The translations under genes and the position numbers were made by a program. A DNA stretch of 11,157 bases from contig JAFAUV010000028.1 of NCBI GenBank assembly GCA_019243075.1, positions 1-11,157 on the forward strand, read 5' to 3'. The stretch's first letter is position 1; each line of letters starts with the position of its first letter. Positions 7,927 to 11,157 of this stretch are shown here, piece after piece. Origin of the DNA: Bradyrhizobium sp. (GTDB lineage: Bacteria > Pseudomonadota > Alphaproteobacteria > Rhizobiales > Xanthobacteraceae). The notes beneath the pieces were generated by a model. That model ran no database searches, was not told the DNA's origin, and saw only the letters and a program-made list of their open reading frames with translations.

Positions 7927-8053
7927 GAGTTAGATGCGCAACAGCGGGCAGAAGCCACTCGGCAGCATCACGGGGAATGCGCTCGCGAACCGACGGCGCC
8001 ATCGCCAGATCGAGCGTGAGACGCCGGTGCGTAGACCCTCGTTTTCGGCATGC
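7927..8053. other. Spacer between convergent genes, no supported gene
   Basis: About 130 bases between the LLM stop and the hairpin. Short open frames exist on both strands (about 60 codons each, 7934-8119 plus and 8086-7904 minus), but both run into a neighbouring gene, lack a good ribosome site, and match nothing I recognise. I see no RNA gene or repeat. Confidence 0.5.
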
Positions 8054-8077
8054 CTGTCGTTGATACCGCAACGGCAG
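8054..8077. terminator. Hairpin between the LLM operon and the cyclase gene (candidate terminator)
   Basis: CTGTCGTTG (8054-8062) pairs with CAACGGCAG (8069-8077) over nine positions with one G-T wobble and a six-base loop. It lies immediately after the cyclase stop codon (8079-8081 on the minus strand) and about 130 bases after the LLM stop. No run of T follows on either strand, so it is not a classic intrinsic terminator. It may work as a transcript end or a 3' stabiliser. Confidence 0.35.
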
Positions 8078-8078
8078 T

Positions 8079-9830
8079 TCACTCATTCAACAAGGCCACC
8101 GAGCGGAGAGCACCGATAAACCGCTCGCGCTCATGAGACAACATGAATGGGTAGGTGTCGCCGATATAGGCCATGTCAAGGGTCGGCTGCTGTCGCGACA
8201 GCTCCGTCGCGGCGGCCTGTGCCCGGTCGCCAAACCCTCGCAGGCTCAACGCAGCCACAAGCCGTTGCCGCGCTCTCACGTTTCCTGGTTGAATCCGCAG
8301 TGCCTTCTCGGCGGCGGCGATCGCCTCGTCGAGATTGTCGAGCAGGAGATGGCAAAGACTTTGGTCGGCAATTGCAAGCGAGCGGAAGCGGTAGTGCGGA
8401 TCCAGGCGGAGGATTGCTTCGAGGTGCGGCAATGCTTCGCTCGGATGGCCGGAAAATTCCAGGACGCAGGCAAGGAAGTGCCTTCCGAGCGGCGCGCTCG
8501 GATTGAGCGCAACGGCACGTTCGACGCCATCCAGCGCGGCCTCGAAATCGCGTTTTATCCACAGCTGGCCCATGCCCCACAGGCCTTGTGCAAGCCACTC
8601 GCGGTCATCGCACATGACCGCCTGTTCTGCGGCTTCCAGTGAAGCGTTGAGCGCATCAGCACGATGGACCCAGCCGAAAATACCTTCATGGTAGTGACAC
8701 AGAGACAATAGCGACCACGCGCGCGCCAGGGTCGGATCATTTTCCAACGCGATCTTGAGATGGCTGCGTGCTTCCGCATGGCAGGCGGGCGTCATGCGCT
8801 CCTGGAGCGACAACGCCTTGAGAGCGTGGTCCCAAGCGCTCAGATCGGAAGGATGTTTGCGCAACGCGTGCCGCGCCTCAGCACGATGGATCTCAGGCTC
8901 GATGCTGGCCACGATCCGTTCGGTGATCTCTTCCTGGACCGCGAAGACATCAGCGATCTTGCGATCGTAACGCTCCGCGAACAGGTGGTGGCCGCTCGCC
9001 GCTTCGATCAGCTGCACGGTGATGCGGACCTGGTCACCGGAGCGCCGCGCGCTGCCCTCGACCAAATAGGCCGCGCCCAATTCGCGGCCGATCTCCGTCA
9101 CGTTCTTGGGCATGCCCTTGTAGGCAAATGTCGAATTGCGGGCGACGACCGGGAACCAGCGCCAATAGGCGAGCGCTGTGATGATATCTTCAGCAAGCCC
9201 ATCGACAAAATAGTCTTCCGCAGGATCCTTGCTCAAATTGTCAAAGGGCAATACGGCGACGGCCCGCAGATCGCCAAAGTCGCTTGCCGGCCCAGGGCTC
9301 CTCCGTCGCTTGTGGCGACCAATCACCAACCGGAAAACTTTGATCGGACGCGCGATATTTTTCAGCGATCGCATGCCGAGATCGTCAAACGTATATTGGA
9401 CCCGGTCACGCACCTGGTCATAGGCAGCCTGTGATAGGAGAACTCCCCCCGGATCGGCCAAGCCCTCCAGGCGCGCCGCGACATTGACGCCGTCGCCGAA
9501 GACGTCGCCATCCTCGACCATGATGTCACCGACGTTGATCCCAATCCGCAATTCGATGCTTTGAGCGGCTTTGGCTTCACCGCTCATTTCCGCAACCCGA
9601 TTCTGAACCTCGACCGCACATTCGACAGCTTCGACAGCACTGGGAAATTCCAGAAGAAAGCCGTCACCCATGGATTTGACCATCCGGCCGCCGCGGGCCG
9701 CGAGGGCCGGCTCGATGATAGCGCTCCGCAAGTCGCCCACCGCGGCCAGCGTGCTGGCTTCATCATGCCCCATGAGTTGGCTGTAACCGACAATGTCGGC
9801 CACAACTATCGCAGCGAGCTTGCGTTCCAT
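8079..9830 (-). CDS. Class III adenylate cyclase with TolB-like and TPR regions
   Basis: Predicted to make cAMP from ATP. The 583-residue protein begins with a catalytic cyclase domain (about 1-170): metal-binding Asp12 in ADIVGYS and Asp56 in KSMGDGF, the ATP-selecting pair Lys52 and Asp109, and the transition-state residues Asn116 and Arg120 in NVAARLE. All are present, so the enzyme is probably active and uses ATP rather than GTP. A TolB-like segment follows (about 185-310: VAVLPFDNLSKDP, VDGLAEDIITALA, YLVEGSARRSGDQVRITVQL), then TPR-like helices to the C-terminus (EALPHLEAILRLDPHY, EAIAAAEKALRIQPGN). No signal peptide or membrane segment is seen, so it should be cytosolic. ATG 9830 is chosen because GAGG lies six bases upstream; a GTG at 9860 would extend it by ten unconserved residues. 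It stands alone, divergent from the small gene at 10032. What it senses is unknown. Confidence 0.9.
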   Translation of the reverse strand: MERKLAAIVVADIVGYSQLMGHDEASTLAAVGDLRSAIIEPALAARGGRMVKSMGDGFLLEFPSAVEAVECAVEVQNRVAEMSGEAKAAQSIELRIGINVGDIMVEDGDVFGDGVNVAARLEGLADPGGVLLSQAAYDQVRDRVQYTFDDLGMRSLKNIARPIKVFRLVIGRHKRRRSPGPASDFGDLRAVAVLPFDNLSKDPAEDYFVDGLAEDIITALAYWRWFPVVARNSTFAYKGMPKNVTEIGRELGAAYLVEGSARRSGDQVRITVQLIEAASGHHLFAERYDRKIADVFAVQEEITERIVASIEPEIHRAEARHALRKHPSDLSAWDHALKALSLQERMTPACHAEARSHLKIALENDPTLARAWSLLSLCHYHEGIFGWVHRADALNASLEAAEQAVMCDDREWLAQGLWGMGQLWIKRDFEAALDGVERAVALNPSAPLGRHFLACVLEFSGHPSEALPHLEAILRLDPHYRFRSLAIADQSLCHLLLDNLDEAIAAAEKALRIQPGNVRARQRLVAALSLRGFGDRAQAAATELSRQQPTLDMAYIGDTYPFMLSHERERFIGALRSVALLNE

Positions 9831-9862
9831 ATGGTGCCTCGGGACAGAAGCGACGCGCACCT

Positions 9863-9900
9863 GGTTTGGATCGGTGAAATCGGTCCAACTCTATCAAACC
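9863..9900. repeat. Nested inverted and direct repeats upstream of the cyclase gene
   Basis: GGTTTG (9863-9868) and CAAACC (9895-9900) are inverted copies. Inside them TTGGA (9866-9870) faces TCCAA (9884-9888), and ATCGGT occurs twice (9870-9875 and 9879-9884), nine bases apart. The block is 33-70 bases before the cyclase start, where a promoter and an operator would lie. I see no convincing -35/-10 pair. Operator function is a guess. Confidence 0.25.
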
Positions 9901-10031
9901 ATGGGCGGGTGCTCTATGGCGAAGGCCGCAAAACTGAAGGCCACAGTGGTGCAAGTCTAATTGACAGGCCCGGGTATCGCTGTGGCCGCCCGCCGGTTGC
10001 CACCGCCGGAAGGAATGGCCACATTGCAAGG

Positions 10032-10241
10032 ATGATCCAAGACGACCCGAGCGAGTACGATGGAGTTATGGAAGCAATCGCGCTTCGTTGGTTGCTTCGC
10101 GACATCAGGGCAAAGCGTTGGGTATTGGTTTCGCGGGATCCGGACCGGCTGCAACGTCTGATCGAAATGGGCCTGGCCGAAATGGTGGATGACAAGCCGG
10201 TTCTGACTGAGGCCGGTCGCGACATGATTGAACGCACATGA
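10032..10241 (+). CDS. Small protein of unknown function, winged-helix-like
   Basis: A 69-residue protein I cannot name. It starts with an acidic MIQDDPSEYDG, followed by a hydrophobic/basic stretch MEAIALRWLLRDIRAKRW and then DRLQRLIEMGLAEMVDDKPVLTEAGRDMIE. The last part resembles the helix-turn-wing end of small winged-helix proteins ('L-x-x-L-x-x-x-G-L-x-x-x-x-x-x-x-x-LT-x-x-G'), so DNA binding is possible but unproven. The ATG at 10032 is preceded by GCAAGG with no spacing; GGAAGGA at 10008-10014 is rather far. ATG 10068 (with GGAG at 10060-10063) is an alternative that would drop twelve residues. It is divergent from the cyclase and convergent with rlpA. The open frame upstream of 10032 antisense to the cyclase is a shadow. 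Confidence 0.6.
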   Translation: MIQDDPSEYDGVMEAIALRWLLRDIRAKRWVLVSRDPDRLQRLIEMGLAEMVDDKPVLTEAGRDMIERT

Positions 10242-10264
10242 CGGGTTCGCGCGGCAGGGGCTGG

Positions 10265-10286
10265 CGGAGGCTTTCGTCGGCCTCCG
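10265..10286. terminator. GC-rich hairpin between convergent genes (likely bidirectional terminator)
   Basis: CGGAGGC (10265-10271) and GCCTCCG (10280-10286) are perfect complements, extended by one T-G pair, around a six-base loop TTCGTC. It lies 24 bases after the stop of the small plus-strand gene and 22 bases beyond the rlpA stop, the expected place for a shared terminator. The following sequence is only moderately T-rich (AACCTTCCT on the plus strand). Confidence 0.5.
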
Positions 10287-10307
10287 AACCTTCCTCATGC
10301 AACCGGA

Positions 10308-10826
10308 CTAAAGCACCTCGGCGCGAATTTCGACAACGCCACGATCCATAATTCCGAGGGTGCGCGCAGCACCGAGCGAAAGGTCGAGGACGCGGCTGCG
10401 AATATGCGGTCCGCGGTCGGTGATGCTGACGACGACCGACTTATTGGTCGCAACATCTGTCACGCGAACTTTGGTGCCGAACGGCAGGCTGCGATGGGCG
10501 GCCGTCAGCAAATCGCGCTCGAATGAGGACCCGCTCGCGGTTTTAGCTTTCGTGTAGGAATAGAAGGAAGCTTTTCCGGAGAAGGTTCGGCGGGCGTGCC
10601 CGGCGGCAGCCTGATCTTCCGCGTCATGGGTGGGCCCGGCGGCGGGAGGTGGTCCTGTCTGATCATCCTGCTTGGTTTGGTCTGGCGCCGCCGGAGCCGG
10701 CTCGGCATGTGCCTTCGGAATGATGGACCATCTGTCCTCGAAATTCTGCGCTGCAGCAGGGCATGATTGCAGCGCAATCCAGCCAGGTACTGTCACGATC
10801 GCGACGATCTTTGAAAAGGTAGGCAT
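10308..10826 (-). CDS. rlpA: Secreted RlpA-like double-psi beta-barrel protein
   Basis: A 172-residue exported protein of the RlpA family, members of which are septal ring lytic transglycosylases cleaving denuded peptidoglycan. An N-terminal hydrophobic segment (7-26) ends in CPAAAQ, a good signal peptidase I site after Ala26. LQSC (19-22) could instead be a weak lipobox, as E. coli RlpA is a lipoprotein. A Pro/Ala/Asp-rich linker spans about 40-76. The double-psi beta-barrel domain (about 82-172) has GKASFYSY, TASGSSF, LTAAHRSLPFGTKVRVTD (106-124), ITDRGPHIRSRVLDLS (135-150) and Asp137 in DRGP, the likely catalytic acid. There is no SPOR domain, so septal targeting through denuded glycan is not encoded here. 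ATG 10826 is preferred: GGAG lies six bases upstream. A TTG at 10838 is the frame's outer limit but overlaps that site. Activity as a transglycosylase is inferred. Confidence 0.88.
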   Translation of the reverse strand: MPTFSKIVAIVTVPGWIALQSCPAAAQNFEDRWSIIPKAHAEPAPAAPDQTKQDDQTGPPPAAGPTHDAEDQAAAGHARRTFSGKASFYSYTKAKTASGSSFERDLLTAAHRSLPFGTKVRVTDVATNKSVVVSITDRGPHIRSRVLDLSLGAARTLGIMDRGVVEIRAEVL

Positions 10827-10976
10827 CGATATCTCCAAACGCTCAACGAGTGATCAATTCGGAGGCGTGATGCGGTGTTCCGGCGCATTGAAATGGGTGT
10901 ATTGCTTGACGAGCAGAGCACGCATGGGAACATTGCGAGAGGAGCGGTCCAACCTCCATACCGCAATGCAACTTTC

Positions 10977-11156
10977 CTAGTCCGCGCAGCGGGCCGCCGC
11001 GGGTTGCAGCCCCGCGGCAAAATCTTTCGCTGCGGCGCTTGCGCTTCTCGATCGCGTTCGCGCGTTTCGTTTCGGCTCAGCGCGCTGCAGGCGGCGAGCG
11101 AAGATCTCTTCCTGGTCTGGCAGCAAACCATCGAGCCTTTCCTCCGGGCAAGCTCG
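10977..11156 (-). CDS. Possible C-terminus of an unknown protein (partial, weak)
   Basis: An open frame of 59 codons enters from the right edge and ends at TAG (10979-10977). It reads like a hydrophilic helical segment, PEERLDGLLPDQEEIFARRL, then a basic and Ala-rich tail ending AAGLQPAAARCAD. The first third has a plausible amphipathic heptad pattern, but I recognise no family and see no start codon context. The high GC content makes chance open frames common, and the opposite strand is also open here. If real, it would be a gene transcribed toward rlpA with its stop about 150 bases before the rlpA start. Confidence 0.25.
   Translation of the reverse strand, partial: RACPEERLDGLLPDQEEIFARRLQRAEPKRNARTRSRSASAAAKDFAAGLQPAAARCAD
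10996..11018. repeat. Perfect 8-bp GC-rich inverted repeat
   Basis: GCCGCGGG (10996-11003) and CCCGCGGC (11011-11018) pair exactly around a seven-base loop. AAAATCTTT follows on the plus strand, not a clean T-run, so it is a poor intrinsic terminator. It could be a copy of a dispersed palindromic element, or part of the possible coding frame on the minus strand. Confidence 0.4.
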
Positions 11157-11157
11157 G

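Larger units (their letters stand above)
10827..11157. other. Terminal 330-base region without an identified gene
   Basis: The first part (10827-10870) should hold the rlpA promoter and ribosome site; I find TTGATC near 10853 on the minus strand but no matching -10. A plus-strand frame is open from GTG 10873 (or ATG 10891) to the window end, and a minus-strand frame is open from the window end to a TAG at 10979-10977. They overlap, so at most one is real. The plus frame is arginine-rich with several cysteines and many low-GC third positions, unlike the other genes here, and looks non-coding. Confidence 0.4.

Noticed and set aside
9561..10031. Long plus-strand frame continuous with the 69-residue gene
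   Set aside because: The upstream part is antisense to the cyclase catalytic domain and has no motif. Only the part after 10032 looks like coding sequence.

Overview
The window looks like a chromosomal segment of a GC-rich alphaproteobacterium, probably from the Hyphomicrobiales (Rhizobiales) or a neighbouring order. I infer this from dense high-GC coding, a class III adenylate cyclase fused to TolB-like and TPR segments (an architecture expanded in Bradyrhizobium and Sinorhizobium relatives), and a small RlpA. No rRNA, tRNA, insertion sequence, CRISPR array or phage gene is visible. No database search was run, so the host is an inference.

Bases 1-7926 form a locus for making, reducing and using coenzyme F420. 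A divergent pair opens it: the first 19 codons of a luciferase-like (LLM) F420 oxidoreductase on the minus strand (1-58), and fgd on the plus strand (166-1170). fgd encodes an F420-dependent glucose-6-phosphate dehydrogenase in which every active-site and phosphate-binding residue I could place is kept. The gap between them carries a perfect 12-bp palindrome. fgd is followed by cofE, cofD and cofC, with a 17-base gap and then two 4-base ATGA overlaps, so the four genes look like one operon. The operon meets a fused FO synthase gene, fbiC, tail to tail: the two stop codons overlap. fbiC is divergent from a two-gene operon of paralogous LLM oxidoreductases (6069-7022 and 7042-7926).

Together these genes supply FO (FbiC), the activated phospho-acid donor (CofC), F420-0 (CofD), the polyglutamate tail (CofE), F420H2 from glucose-6-phosphate (Fgd), and at least three LLM enzymes that may use it. 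The visible gap is a reductase for dehydro-F420-0. CofE here is a stand-alone domain without the C-terminal FMN domain of mycobacterial FbiB.

From about 8079 on, the content no longer concerns F420. It holds a minus-strand adenylate cyclase (8079-9830), a 69-residue unknown protein (10032-10241), a strong hairpin between convergent genes, and a minus-strand secreted RlpA-like protein (10308-10826). The last 330 bases hold no gene I can name, only a weak partial frame running off the edge and a GC-rich hairpin.
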